The notes under the pieces are model-generated. The model was given only the letters and a program-made list of their open reading frames with translations. It did not search any database and was not told where the DNA came from. Of a DNA stretch of 45,682 nt, positions 18,159 to 28,099 are shown one piece after another. Each line of letters starts with the position of its first letter. Positions within the stretch are counted from its first letter, which is position 1. This stretch comes from Planctomycetota bacterium (GTDB lineage: Bacteria > Planctomycetota > Planctomycetia > Pirellulales > UBA1268). The stretch lies in contig JAPOIM010000032.1 of the NCBI GenBank assembly GCA_029978905.1, positions 1 through 45,682 on the forward strand. The letters run 5' to 3'. Position numbers and translations under genes: made by a program.

Positions 18159-18335
18159 CAGGCCTTCGCGCTTCTGGTAGTGGCGTCACCGCCGACGTAC
18201 GATCTGCCCTGCGGGGAGCGGAGGGTCCGCCCCCACAAGCGATCCAGCGGCTTCACGGGCAGCTCACGCCATGGAGCATGTGACTGGAAGTCCCGGATCA
18301 GCCAAACGGTTCCGAACTTTCGCGGAAGGTACGAC

Positions 18336-19007
18336 ATGATGCAGAAACGATTCGCCGCCAGCCTGTGGTCGGTGTTCACGCTCCTCTCGATAGGCCTGCT
18401 GGCCGCTCCAACAATGGCTGCCGATGACGAAGAGGGCTTCGATGTGCTCTTCAACGGCAAGAGCATGGACGGATGGAAGTCCAACGAGAACCACGATAGC
18501 TGGAAGCTGGTCGACGGTGACCTCGTCTGCCGTGGTGACCGCAGCCACCTTTTCTACGTCGGTAAAGACGCCGGCAAGCCGGCCGAGTTCAAGAACTTCC
18601 ACTTCAAGGCTGAGGTGATGACAAAGCCCGGTGCCAACTCAGGCATCTTCTTCCACACCGAGTGGCAGGATGAAGGCTGGCCAGCCAAGGGGTACGAGAT
18701 GCAGGTCAACAACTCCCAGGGCGACCCGGTGCGCACCGGCAGCATCTACTACTTTGTGAAGAACTTCACGCCACCCGCTGAAGACAACGAATGGTTCACT
18801 CAGGAACTGATCGTGAAGGGCAAGGCGATGACCGTGATCATCAACGGCAAGGTGCTCTTTGAGTACGTCGAGCCCGATGGAGTGACGGGAGCAGCCCCGG
18901 GCGGCGGTGGTGACCACAAGCTCTCAAGCGGCACCTTCGCCCTCCAGGCCCATGACCCGGGCAGTGAGGTGCACTACCGCAACATCCGCGTGAAGCGACT
19001 GCCGTAA
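18336..19007 (+). CDS. Secreted DUF1080 protein (3-keto-disaccharide hydrolase-like)
   Basis: 223 aa with a signal peptide (hydrophobic SLWSVFTLLSIGLLAAP, cleavage after TMA). The start at 18336 has GGAAGG upstream; a second ATG follows directly. DUF1080 domains are concanavalin-like beta-sandwiches, very numerous in planctomycetes and linked to 3-keto-glycoside or glycan breakdown. Family marks are FDVLFNGKSMDGWK at the start, then DGDLVC, GANSGIFFHTEW, KGYEMQVNN and the terminal HYRNIRVKRLP. Likely periplasmic. The substrate is not known. It stands alone, followed by a strong hairpin. Confidence 0.88.
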   Translation: MMQKRFAASLWSVFTLLSIGLLAAPTMAADDEEGFDVLFNGKSMDGWKSNENHDSWKLVDGDLVCRGDRSHLFYVGKDAGKPAEFKNFHFKAEVMTKPGANSGIFFHTEWQDEGWPAKGYEMQVNNSQGDPVRTGSIYYFVKNFTPPAEDNEWFTQELIVKGKAMTVIINGKVLFEYVEPDGVTGAAPGGGGDHKLSSGTFALQAHDPGSEVHYRNIRVKRLP

Positions 19008-19019
19008 GTTGGCACGGCA

Positions 19020-19050
19020 CCTGTGCCGCGGCAGGACGCCGCGGCACAGG
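19020..19050 (+). terminator. Strong hairpin after the DUF1080 gene
   Basis: Perfect 13-bp stem CCTGTGCCGCGGC (19020-19032) with its complement (19038-19050), loop AGGAC, 12 bases after the stop codon. There is no T-run. Size and placement match the hairpin behind ahcY (9107-9136). Confidence 0.55.
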
Positions 19051-19072
19051 CCGTCTGCGTAAACCGAGTGAG

Positions 19073-19208
19073 GTGGGAGCCCCGTCCTGACCCACCGGCG
19101 TTGATACGCAAGCGCAGCCTGGAGGGCGAAAGCGCCGCGGATCATCGAGTGAGCGAGGGCCTGGAGGGCCCGCAGCGAACGTCCGGGGGGGCAGGATCGG
19201 GCTCCCAC
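19073..19208 (+). repeat. Structured intergenic repeat, family 1, copy D
   Basis: About 136 bp. Arms 19073-19089 (GTGGGAGCCCCGTCCTG) and 19192-19208 pair at 15 of 17 positions, although the arm sequence differs from all other copies. The core has GCAGCCTGGAGGGCGAAAGC, ATCATCGAGTGAGCGAGG, GGGCC-N5-GGCCC and GCAGCGAACGTCCG. It occupies most of the 352-base gap between the DUF1080 gene and cysK; the remainder (19209-19359) shows nothing else. Confidence 0.82.
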
Positions 19209-19359
19209 AAAGCACCGCCGACGTCATCCCCCAGCCTTCTCAAGTCGCCGCTCCCGTTGTGCCGATGAATCCGGTAATGCTGCCTGGGGAGCCTAGGGGG
19301 CTTGCCGCCTCTGAGCGTCGGCCAGGCATGCGTCGCAACCGTTCTTGAGAGGTGTGTTG

Positions 19360-20322
<963 letters not shown>

Positions 20323-20351
20323 CGGAAGCGGCTCAGGCCGATCCTCCGAAC

Positions 20352-21197
20352 TCACTCCTTGGTGTGCCGCACCTGCTCAAACAGCCACGCGAGCGTCGCT
20401 GGATCCCGGTAGGCGGGTGTCCACGAGTCGTGGCCAACTCCCTCGTACTCAGTGTAGGTCACTTCGCCACCCGCTTCGCGGATTGCGTCGACCATGCGCC
20501 GTGAGAGTTCTGGACGAACGACCGCGTCATCGCCTCCGTGGAAGCACATAATCGGCAGTCCGAGATACCGCGTCGCCAGCTGCGGATTCCCGCCACCGCA
20601 TATCGGGATCATCGCAGCAAACCGCTCGGGCATACGGGCAGCGAGATCCCATGACCCGAAGCCTCCCATCGAGAGCCCCGTGAGGTAGACGCGATCCTGA
20701 TCGATGGGAAGGTCGCCGAGGAGTTGCTGCATCACCTCCACCACGGCCCCGAGATCAGCCGCTGGCGGCTCGCTCAGTGGATCCCCTTCGGCCGGGTCGC
20801 GACGGAAGTTGGCCCACCACTTCTCTTGGCGGCACTGTGGAGCAAGCACGAAGCATGGATAGGCCTTTCGCGCCTCCGTGTCTGCCATCCAGGTCGGGAA
20901 GTACTTGAGCTGCGCAAGGTTGTCGCTCCCTCGCTCACCCGCCCCGTGCAAGAAGATCACCAGGGGATACTTTTTACCTGCCTCGATGCTCTCGGGACGG
21001 AGGAGCCGGTAGGGGAGCGAGGCAGTGTCCTCTCCGTCTGTGAAGTCGAACGAGTGGGCCTCGTAGAGGGTTGCTGGGTCAACAGGCATCGGTTCCTCGA
21101 CAGCCAAAGAGAGACGGGCAGAAAGCGACACGCACGTGAGCACGACCAACCATGACAGCACACACCACGCTGGAAGAATCTTGCCAAGCCGCATCAT
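20352..21197 (-). CDS. Secreted alpha/beta-hydrolase (carboxylesterase or depolymerase-like)
   Basis: 281 aa with a signal peptide (WCVLSWLVVLTCVSLSA) and start ATG at 21197 behind AGGGGA. The catalytic serine is in GLSMGGFGSWD, the histidine in GVGHDSWTPAY, and the acid is probably in FHGGDDAVV. The oxyanion region is FLHGAGERGSDN. This pattern matches the predicted-peptidase/PHB-depolymerase-like group common in planctomycetes and usually annotated as phospholipase or carboxylesterase. Probably periplasmic; substrate unknown. Confidence 0.83.
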   Translation of the reverse strand: MMRLGKILPAWCVLSWLVVLTCVSLSARLSLAVEEPMPVDPATLYEAHSFDFTDGEDTASLPYRLLRPESIEAGKKYPLVIFLHGAGERGSDNLAQLKYFPTWMADTEARKAYPCFVLAPQCRQEKWWANFRRDPAEGDPLSEPPAADLGAVVEVMQQLLGDLPIDQDRVYLTGLSMGGFGSWDLAARMPERFAAMIPICGGGNPQLATRYLGLPIMCFHGGDDAVVRPELSRRMVDAIREAGGEVTYTEYEGVGHDSWTPAYRDPATLAWLFEQVRHTKE

Positions 21198-21249
21198 GAA
21201 TGTCCCCTGAATCTTGATTGAAAAAGTCGTCGCTTAAAGATCGCCCTCG

Positions 21250-21945
21250 TCAGGCATCACCGATCTCGAGTTTTAGCCGCCTTGGCATCCCGAGCCGCGT
21301 GAGCATGCCGACCGCCCCCTTCGGAAGTCCAAGATACTCGAGGTGCTCAAACCAGCCCGGCACCTCAGCCGCGAGTTTGCCAACCTTTGTCCCGCGGAGG
21401 TCGAGCCGGCGGAGCGACTCCAGCCCTTTGAACTGCAGCAGCCCCTCGTCGGTCAGCGAACCGCCAGCGAGGTCAAGCACGGCGAGGTCCTTCAGCGACT
21501 CCGTGCGGAAGCCGAGGAGAATCGCAAACACGTCGTCCGCCTTTTCATTGCGGAGCGTCACACGCACGAGTTTGTCGGCGACGTGGCCGAAGTCTTCACC
21601 GAACGACTTCGTCAGCCAGTCAACCTCTTCCATCTCCACCTCGCCGCCGCGTTCGATCGTCTCGGTGACCACTTCTTGCTGCTGGGCGTAGGCGTCGATC
21701 TTTGAGGCCAGCCACTCCAACTTGCCCGCCTTGAACTTCACGAACTCGCAGGCCTCTTCATACGCCTGCTTGACGGCGATAAACAGCTTCGCGTTGCCGC
21801 CGCGGTCTGGATGCGCCTCCATTGCCTTGGCTTTGTAAGCCTGATTGACATCGTCGAGCGTGACCGGAGGCAGCAGCCCAAGGGTGATCAGGCACTGCGG
21901 GCGGATCGGGTCGCGCGGCGTGGCGTGCTTCGGTTCGGCGTTCAT
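21250..21945 (-). CDS. J-domain protein with leucine-rich C-terminus
   Basis: 231 aa. Residues about 18-68 form a J-domain with the obligatory HPD tripeptide (45-47, AHPDRGG), preceded by a helix rich in basic residues; this would stimulate a DnaK ATPase. A charged linker follows, then about 145-220 carries leucine-rich-repeat-like units (LAVLDLAGGSLTDEGLLQFKG, then LRRLDLRGTKV, then LEYLGLPKGAV). No G/F region, zinc finger or DnaJ C-terminal domain is present, so it is a type III J-protein whose client binding may reside in the LRR part. No dnaK is near. The ATG at 21945 is taken although its ribosome site is weak. Divergent from the chaperone gene at 22188 (242-base gap, no clear promoter seen). 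Confidence 0.8.
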   Translation of the reverse strand: MNAEPKHATPRDPIRPQCLITLGLLPPVTLDDVNQAYKAKAMEAHPDRGGNAKLFIAVKQAYEEACEFVKFKAGKLEWLASKIDAYAQQQEVVTETIERGGEVEMEEVDWLTKSFGEDFGHVADKLVRVTLRNEKADDVFAILLGFRTESLKDLAVLDLAGGSLTDEGLLQFKGLESLRRLDLRGTKVGKLAAEVPGWFEHLEYLGLPKGAVGMLTRLGMPRRLKLEIGDA

Positions 21946-22187
21946 TCCGCTGGGCTTTCAGGCATTCTGGGGAAACTGGCGAATCGCTGGTGCTCCATCA
22001 TGCCTGATCCACGGACTCCATGCGATTCCAGCCGAACCACGCGGCGACCGCCCCGACTGGTGCACGTTGGTCGGTTTCACCTTGATCCAAAACCGCAGAA
22101 TACCCTAGTGTCCCGAGAACCGTCGGCTCTGGGAGGACGTGTGGCAGGGAGGCCACGACACACCGAGCCGGCCAAGGAGGGCATACG

Positions 22188-24206
22188 ATGCGGAACACGC
22201 CAGCGGAGAGTTGCGACAATCCCACCACCTGGTTCACGCGGTTCAGTCGCCGTCCCTACCGGGAAGTTGCGGCAGCGCTGGTGGTGATCGGCTGCGGGCT
22301 CGCCTGGCGACAGGCCGCCACCCCCGACGCAGAGGCAGCTCCCACCGAGCGACCCGCGCCCGCCGCAGCGGCCCCTCGAACGACGGCGTCCACGAAGGAT
22401 TCGATTCCCTCCACCGCGGCGCTCGTGAACGGTGCCGAGATTCCGCGTGAACGATTGATTGCCGAGTGCCTCGCCCGCTACGGGGACTCCGTGCTCGAGA
22501 CGATCGTCAACCACCGCATCATTGAGCAGGCCTGCCAGCGTGCTGGCCTGACCGTCACGGCAGCAGACGTCGACGCCGAAATCGAAACGATGGCGGCTCG
22601 CTTCCAGGTCCCCAAGGACCAGTGGATTGAGCTGATCGGCCGCGAGCGAGGCATCTCAGAGTCGCAGTATCGTTCCGAAATCGTGTGGCCCATGCTGGCC
22701 TTGCGGCAACTGGCCCACTCCAAGAGTGAACCCACCAACGATGAGATCAGCCAGGAGTTCGAGCGTCAGTTTGGCCCTGCAGTGAAGGCCCGCATCATCG
22801 TCGCCCGCACCCAACAGGATGCTGAGAACGTGCGGACGCTCGCCTTGGCCGCGCCTGAGGATTTTGGTGGCCTTGCCCGTCAGCACTCGATCGATGTGAC
22901 CAGTGCCAGTGCCAATGGCTGGGTGCAGCCGATCCGCCGGCATACCGGCGTGCCAGAGTTCGAGGCAGCCGCGTTTGGTCTTGCCGACGGACAGGTCTCG
23001 CCGGTGGTGCGTGTGGCCGACCAGTTCATCATTATCAAGTGCGAAGGCCACCTGCCTGCTGCCGGCATCGAACTCGCTGAAGTCAAAGAGCAGATCGCCG
23101 AGGTCATCCGCGATCAAAAGAGCCGCCAGGTCTCCGGCGACGTCTTCCGCAGCCTTCAGGAAGCTTCGCAGATCGAAAAACTCATCGGCGATCCTCAACT
23201 GCAGGCCGCTCGTCCAGGCGTGGCCGCGGTCGTGAATGGCGTGCCCGTCAGCACCGCGTCGCTGGCCGACACCTGCTTGGAACGGCACGGGATGGACGTG
23301 CTTGAGATCCTCATCACGCGTTCCCTGATCGACCAGGCTCTCGCGCAGCAGAATCTCACCGTCACGCAGGCCGACATCGATCACGAGATCGCCTACGGTG
23401 CCACGACCCTCGGGTTTGTCAGCGAGAGCGGTGAGCCTGACACGAAGGCCTGGCTGGAGCACGTGACCAAGCAGCAGGAGGTGCCGATCCGGCATTACCT
23501 CGAAGACATCGTCCGCCCCACGGTGTCGCTCAAGAAACTCGTCGGACCAGCCAGCATCACCCAAGAGGACATGGAGAAGGCATTCCAGGCAACGTTCGGC
23601 CCGCGGGCCCGCTGCCGGATGATTGTCCTCGACTCGCAGAAGCGGGCTCAGGAAGTGTGGCAACTCGCTCGCCAGAATCCTGACCCCGAGTTCTTTGGCG
23701 ACCTCGCGGAGCGGTACTCGGTCGACCAGGCGACGCGCGCCCTGCGAGGTGAAGTGCCGCCGATTCAGCGGTACGGCGGTCAGCCCGCGCTGGAGCGAGA
23801 AGTGTTCTCCCTTTCCCAGGGCGAGCTCTCCGGCGTGGTGCAGGTCGCCGACCGCTTCCTCGTGCTGCTGGGTGAAGGCTTTACCGAGCCGGTGGACGTC
23901 AACTTTGCCGACGTCCGCAGTGAGCTTCAGCGAGACATTCAGGACAAAAAGCAGCGGATCGCCATGGCCGAGTATTTCACCCGGCTGCGGCAAGGCTCGG
24001 CGATCGACAACTTCGTCGCTGGCACCACCCAAACCCCGGCTGGGCAGCCCACGATTCCAGGCCGCCTGTCCTCGGCAGCCACCCAGGAAGCTCAGGAACT
24101 TGCGAAGCCGCGAGCGGGAAGCCGGATTCCCCCGCAGTCCGCCTCCGGTAGCCCGGCACCCAGCGGAGTCCTGCCAGCCTCGGCAAATGTCCCTGCCACT
24201 CGCTAG
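22188..24206 (+). CDS. Membrane-anchored SurA/parvulin-type chaperone, internally duplicated
   Basis: 672 aa; AAGGAGG eight bases before the ATG. Residues about 24-40 form a single N-terminal membrane segment or signal, then a Pro/Ala-rich spacer. The rest is two similar halves. Each starts with a SurA_N-like helical part (LVNGAEIPRERLIAECLARY near 80; VVNGVPVSTASLADTCLERH near 350) and ends with a PpiC/parvulin-like part (about 195-290 and 475-575). Such proteins help outer-membrane or periplasmic proteins fold and may isomerise prolyl bonds. Whether either parvulin half is catalytic cannot be told. The C-terminal 70 residues are low complexity. Confidence 0.78.
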   Translation: MRNTPAESCDNPTTWFTRFSRRPYREVAAALVVIGCGLAWRQAATPDAEAAPTERPAPAAAAPRTTASTKDSIPSTAALVNGAEIPRERLIAECLARYGDSVLETIVNHRIIEQACQRAGLTVTAADVDAEIETMAARFQVPKDQWIELIGRERGISESQYRSEIVWPMLALRQLAHSKSEPTNDEISQEFERQFGPAVKARIIVARTQQDAENVRTLALAAPEDFGGLARQHSIDVTSASANGWVQPIRRHTGVPEFEAAAFGLADGQVSPVVRVADQFIIIKCEGHLPAAGIELAEVKEQIAEVIRDQKSRQVSGDVFRSLQEASQIEKLIGDPQLQAARPGVAAVVNGVPVSTASLADTCLERHGMDVLEILITRSLIDQALAQQNLTVTQADIDHEIAYGATTLGFVSESGEPDTKAWLEHVTKQQEVPIRHYLEDIVRPTVSLKKLVGPASITQEDMEKAFQATFGPRARCRMIVLDSQKRAQEVWQLARQNPDPEFFGDLAERYSVDQATRALRGEVPPIQRYGGQPALEREVFSLSQGELSGVVQVADRFLVLLGEGFTEPVDVNFADVRSELQRDIQDKKQRIAMAEYFTRLRQGSAIDNFVAGTTQTPAGQPTIPGRLSSAATQEAQELAKPRAGSRIPPQSASGSPAPSGVLPASANVPATR

Positions 24207-24246
24207 AGCCCAGTCGGGATCGCCTGTGGCGATGATGCTGTAAAAA

Positions 24247-24352
24247 CGGATGACGAGGCGAGGGGTTGGCGAACGCTCGAGAAGCGTTTGGGCGTATCCT
24301 CGCCCTACGACGAGACTTTCGCCGACTCCGAGCCGGCGATACACGTCATCCG
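24247..24352 (-). repeat. Two-hairpin repeat, family 2, copy 2, inside a 9-bp inverted repeat
   Basis: Outer inverted repeat CGGATGACG (24247-24255) and CGTCATCCG (24344-24352). Inside, read on the minus strand: AAAGTCTCGTCG (24308-24319), hairpin GGGCG-AGGATA-CGCCC (24290-24305), hairpin AACGCT-TCTCG-AGCGTT (24272-24288) and CGCC. It matches 8829-8883 in opposite orientation. A further fragment, AAAGTCTTGTCAG, lies at 24405-24417. It fills the gap between the chaperone and aminotransferase genes. Confidence 0.7.
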
Positions 24353-24486
24353 AACGCGCACGAGAGCGGTTTGTAACGCCCGTGGAAGGCTGGCCCGGAG
24401 CTGGCAAAAGTCTTGTCAGGGGGCGAGCGAGTTTTGTTGGCTGCGGTAAGATGAGGAGAGCGTCTGCCCTTCCCCCGCTTGAGCCA

Positions 24487-25842
24487 ATGCGTCCACCCAT
24501 GGATTCCACGAACCCCGCTTCGCTGCCTGAGACTGACCTGACCACCGGAAACCCGGCGCATGAGCATGCCGCTGGGGACGACGGGCCTGATGACACCCAG
24601 ACGCCTCCTGTCGTGGCTCCCAAAGTCCGACTGGCCGACCGCGTCGCGGACCTTCCTCCGTATCTCTTTGCGCGGATCAATGCCCTTCGCGATCAAAAGC
24701 GACAGGCTGGTTGTGACGTGATCGATATGAGCATGGGGAATCCCTCCGACCCCCCGGCCGACTTCATCATTGAAAAGTTGACCGAGTCGGCAAAAGATCC
24801 TCGCAACCACGGCTACGCCCCTTCCACCGGCATCCGCAACCTCAAGCGAGAAGTGGCGGCGAAGTATCTCAAGAAGTGGGGCGTCAGGCTTGATCCTGAG
24901 ACCGAAGTGGTCTGCACGCTCGGCAGCAAGGAGGGCTTCGGCCATCTCTGCTTGGCACTGATCGGCCCAGGCGACTCCGTGATCGTGCCGGCACCTTCCT
25001 ACCCGGCCCACGTGTATGGCGTGGCCTTGGCTTCAGGTCGACCGATCCTGATCGACACGACCGATCCTGATCGATACCTCGCCGAAATCGATGCCACCTG
25101 CGAGGCAGCGCGGCGCACCGGCGAACCCGTGCCCAAAATGGTGATCGTCAACTTCCCTCACAATCCCACAGCAACGGTGGTCAACGCCGACTTCTATGAA
25201 GAGGTCGTCAAGTTGGCTCGCCGGTATGGCTTCCTGCTCGTCTCGGATCTGGCGTACGCCGATGTCACCTTCGACGGCTACGTGTCCCCGAGCCTCCTCG
25301 CCGTGGAGGGTGCGCGACAACTTGCTGTCGAGTTCACCACGATGAGCAAGGGCTACAACATGGCCGGCTGGCGTGTTGGCTACTGCGCTGGCAATGCCGA
25401 CATCATCCGTGCACTCGGCACAATCAAGACGTACTACGACTACGGTATGTTCCGCCCCACGCAGGTCGCCGCGATCATGGCGCTCCGACATGGCGACGCG
25501 GAAGTCGAGGCCCAGTGCCGTGTGTATCAGCGACGTCGTGATGTGCTGTGTGAAGGACTCGCCCGGATTGGCTGGCCGGTCGACGTCCCAAAGGCCTCGA
25601 TGTTTGTGTGGGCGAAGATTCCCGAACCCTTTGCCAGCACCATGACGAGCATGGATTTCTCCGCGATGCTTCTCGAGGAGGCCGATGTGGCCGTGAGCCC
25701 TGGAGGTGGTTTCGGAGAGGCCGGCGAAGGCTACGTGCGACTGGCGCTGATCGAGAACGAAAACCGGTTGCGTCAGGCGGTCCGGCAAATTGGCAAGGCC
25801 GTGGGCGATCGGCTGCGGACCACCGCCGCGGCGAAGAGCTAA
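24487..25842 (+). CDS. Class I/II PLP aminotransferase, AlaC/DapL-like
   Basis: 451 aa from the ATG at 24487; ATGs at 24451 and 24499 are also possible, and the first 35-40 residues are a non-conserved Pro/Asp-rich extension. Fold-type I aminotransferase: [10 protein letters not shown] near the N-terminus, [10 protein letters not shown] with the PLP-contacting Asn, [13 protein letters not shown] with Asp and Tyr of the PLP pocket, the Schiff-base lysine in [15 protein letters not shown], and the C-terminal substrate arginine in [13 protein letters not shown]. It most resembles the glutamate-pyruvate (AlaC) and LL-diaminopimelate aminotransferase group. The exact amino donor is uncertain. Confidence 0.85.
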   Translation: MRPPMDSTNPASLPETDLTTGNPAHEHAAGDDGPDDTQTPPVVAPKVRLADRVADLPPYLFARINALRDQKRQAGCDVIDMSMGNPSDPPADFIIEKLTESAKDPRNHGYAPSTGIRNLKREVAAKYLKKWGVRLDPETEVVCTLGSKEGFGHLCLALIGPGDSVIVPAPSYPAHVYGVALASGRPILIDTTDPDRYLAEIDATCEAARRTGEPVPKMVIVNFPHNPTATVVNADFYEEVVKLARRYGFLLVSDLAYADVTFDGYVSPSLLAVEGARQLAVEFTTMSKGYNMAGWRVGYCAGNADIIRALGTIKTYYDYGMFRPTQVAAIMALRHGDAEVEAQCRVYQRRRDVLCEGLARIGWPVDVPKASMFVWAKIPEPFASTMTSMDFSAMLLEEADVAVSPGGGFGEAGEGYVRLALIENENRLRQAVRQIGKAVGDRLRTTAAAKS

Positions 25843-25886
25843 CGCCCTTCCCGCCCGCGCAGTCTCGCTCGAGAACACCGTGAACC

Positions 25887-25943
25887 AAACCTGCCTCCGT
25901 AGCCGAAACCTGCGTCCGCAGTCCAAACCTGCCTCCGCAGGAT
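25887..25943 (+). repeat. Three tandem 19-bp repeats
   Basis: AAACCTGCCTCCGTAG, AAACCTGCGTCCGCAG and AAACCTGCCTCCGCAG begin at 25887, 25906 and 25925, each followed by 3 variable bases, giving an exact 19-base period. The last unit also forms the left arm of the following terminator-like hairpin. Confidence 0.8.
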
Positions 25944-25958
25944 GCACCAGGTTTTTCG
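25925..25958 (+). terminator. Probable intrinsic terminator of the aminotransferase gene
   Basis: AAACCTG (25925-25931) pairs with CAGGTTT, which runs into TTTTT, with a 16-base loop. It is 82 bases after the stop codon and built from the third tandem repeat unit. Confidence 0.5.
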
Positions 25959-26026
25959 TCACCTGCCGCTGCGTCGGAAGGTATTCTGGGGCGTGTCTTT
26001 TTGGCATTTTCCCCAAGGAATCAACC

Positions 26027-26800
26027 ATGCGACTGTTGCTGCACTTCGCCCTTGCTCTCGCCCTCGTTTTATCCGCAACGCGTGTTGTGCGTCCCCTCGC
26101 TGCTGCGGAAGCGGTCGAGGTTGAGAACGTCGCGGCGCCCGCTGAGCCGGCAGGCATGCAGTCGATTTTTAATGGCACGAGCCTGGAAGGCTGGGACGGC
26201 GACCCACGGCTGTGGAGCGTGCGTGATGGAGTGATTCATGGCGAGACGACCGAAGACAAGGTCGCCACAGGCAACACCTTTTTGATCTGGCAGGGGGGTG
26301 AGCTTGGCGACTTCGAGTTGCGGCTCTCCTTCCGATGCACCGCCGACAACAACTCGGGAATCCAGTACCGTTCGCGGCACATCACCGAAGGCTCCCCCCG
26401 TAACAATTGGGTCGTCCGCGGCTACCAGCACGAAATTCGCAACGAAGAAAACTTCCCGAACGTCCCCTGCTTCATCTACGACGAGGGGGGCAAGCGGGGA
26501 CGAATCTGCATGGTCGGAGAGCGGGCCGTGTGGAAGGCCGACGGCAAGGAAGTCACCGGCCAGTTGATCGACCAGGAAGGCTTCCGCGAACTGATGCGCG
26601 TTGACGACTGGAACGACGTCATCATCCGCGCCGAAGGCAACCAGATTCGTCACTACCTCAACGGCCGTCTCGTTCTCGACTTCACCGACGAAGAGCCCGA
26701 ACTGACGCTCACGAAGGGCATCCTCGCCCTGCAGCTGCACGCTGGGCGACCGATGTGGGCAGAGTTCCGTGACATCCGCCTCGCCAAGCTTGGCGAGTAA
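26027..26800 (+). CDS. Secreted DUF1080 protein, second copy
   Basis: 257 aa, start ATG at 26027 behind AAGGA. The signal peptide is residues about 1-27 (LLLHFALALALVLSA). The DUF1080 beta-sandwich shows MQSIFNGTSLEGWDG, WSVRDGVIHGETT, FRCTADNNSGIQYRSR, RGYQHEIRNE and the terminal MWAEFRDIRLAKLGE. It is only distantly similar to the protein at 18336 and has a longer central insert, so this is not a recent duplication. Probable periplasmic role in sugar or glycan turnover. Convergent with the membrane-protein gene, 8 bases apart. Confidence 0.88.
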   Translation: MRLLLHFALALALVLSATRVVRPLAAAEAVEVENVAAPAEPAGMQSIFNGTSLEGWDGDPRLWSVRDGVIHGETTEDKVATGNTFLIWQGGELGDFELRLSFRCTADNNSGIQYRSRHITEGSPRNNWVVRGYQHEIRNEENFPNVPCFIYDEGGKRGRICMVGERAVWKADGKEVTGQLIDQEGFRELMRVDDWNDVIIRAEGNQIRHYLNGRLVLDFTDEEPELTLTKGILALQLHAGRPMWAEFRDIRLAKLGE

Positions 26801-26808
26801 AGTGTTGG

Positions 26809-27903
26809 TCATGCGTGGCGACGTGCGATTCGGATGCACCATCCGATCGCTGCGACGTTGGCCACTGCAAAGATGAGGAAAACCGGGAGCCCTCCGATTT
26901 CCGCGGCGGCGGCATGCCGGTCCGTGAGGGTCGTGAGATCGATGGCCGTTGCCCGCAAAGCCTCACGAAGGACGACCCCAGAGACCATGCTGACGCCACA
27001 CCCGGTTGTCGCTGCCAGAAGCACTGGCAGCGGCAGCCGGTCGCGGAAGGCCACCCAGGCCCAGGCAAGCATCTGGAGCCCCAGCCCCATCAACACGGCC
27101 ACGACCCACGGACCCGCAAGTGGGCCGCCGATGACACTGCGTGTTTCGAGAGGGAGCGTTGCCGCGTAGGCGAGCCCACACCCCACGACACCGACGCACC
27201 CGGACATGGCTGTCAGCGACAGTCGTCGCACGGCCGAGAGCCCCATCACGTGCGACGAACCGGGCGGCGGCTGGACCAGTTCCATCCCCAGCATGCGTCC
27301 TTGCCAGGCCAACTCCACGGCCAGCGTGGCAAACGCGGCAAAAAACCAGACGCCCAAGCGTGGCAAGAAGCCTGGCGTGGAGGAATCCAACGCCCGTTCG
27401 GCATAAAGACGTGGCCACACGCCCTGATCCAGCGAGAGGAGGTGGTTCTGCGTCCAACTCGCGGCGATGAACATGACCCCGGCAAAAGCCGCCGCAGCCA
27501 CCGGGATCCTCCAGAACCAGGCCCGCCTCGTGATCCAGGCCGACTTCTGCACAAAGAGCAAAGAGAAGCAGACGATCAGTACCGGCAGGATCGCCATCCA
27601 GCGATGCGAGAGTAGAAGGTTCGAGGTGTAAAAGGCCTGCTGGTAGAGGATCTGCACAAACAACAACGGTGCGACGCCCGCGGTGATTGCCAACCCCGTG
27701 GCAAACGGCAACCAGTCAATCAGAATCGCTTGCCACCCACAGACTGCGCACCGCTTAGGCCCCATCAACCGCCCAAACGCGAGATACGCCGTGCCCGCAA
27801 GCACGTAGTGCATCAACACCATGTGCAGCACGAGTGTGGCCACGAGCAAGACGAGATAGAAAGCCGTGGCCGCGGGAAATCCAAATGGGAAGAGCGTCGT
27901 CAT
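26809..27903 (-). CDS. Polytopic membrane protein, possibly a respiratory cytochrome b-like subunit
   Basis: 364 aa with about nine or ten hydrophobic helices and no signal peptide. Conserved-looking polar marks inside or at the ends of helices are His27 and His32 in LHMVLMHYVLAG, a CxxC pair (52-55), and the stretch GVAPLLFVQILYQQAFYTSN followed by LLLSHRW (His100). This stretch recalls cytochrome-linked membrane proteins of uncertain function, and the histidines could bind heme. I cannot assign it to a named family. No cytochrome c gene is adjacent. Divergent from the propeller gene. Confidence 0.55.
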   Translation of the reverse strand: MTTLFPFGFPAATAFYLVLLVATLVLHMVLMHYVLAGTAYLAFGRLMGPKRCAVCGWQAILIDWLPFATGLAITAGVAPLLFVQILYQQAFYTSNLLLSHRWMAILPVLIVCFSLLFVQKSAWITRRAWFWRIPVAAAAFAGVMFIAASWTQNHLLSLDQGVWPRLYAERALDSSTPGFLPRLGVWFFAAFATLAVELAWQGRMLGMELVQPPPGSSHVMGLSAVRRLSLTAMSGCVGVVGCGLAYAATLPLETRSVIGGPLAGPWVVAVLMGLGLQMLAWAWVAFRDRLPLPVLLAATTGCGVSMVSGVVLREALRATAIDLTTLTDRHAAAAEIGGLPVFLIFAVANVAAIGWCIRIARRHA

Positions 27904-28099
27904 CGTGAGGGCGTTCTCCTACACGCTCCAGTCGTTCTGATGGCGACCGCGACCAGTGGTCACGAGGCGGGGCAAGCCGCTTGCGAAGAACCTGACGGCC
28001 ATCGACAATCCGGCATCGTAATTGATCAGTGAGACTTGCACACCGCGTGGCTTGACGCGGTTCCGCAGCACAACTCGTTCTCATTCCTGGAGCGTTTTC

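Noticed and set aside
22656..24680. 674-codon antisense ORF over the SurA-like gene
   Set aside because: Shadow frame of a high-GC gene; no ribosome site and no recognisable domain, while the sense frame has clear domain structure.
25887..25943. Short repeats considered as a CRISPR array
   Set aside because: Units are 16 bases with 3-base spacers, only three copies, and no cas genes; simple tandem repeat.
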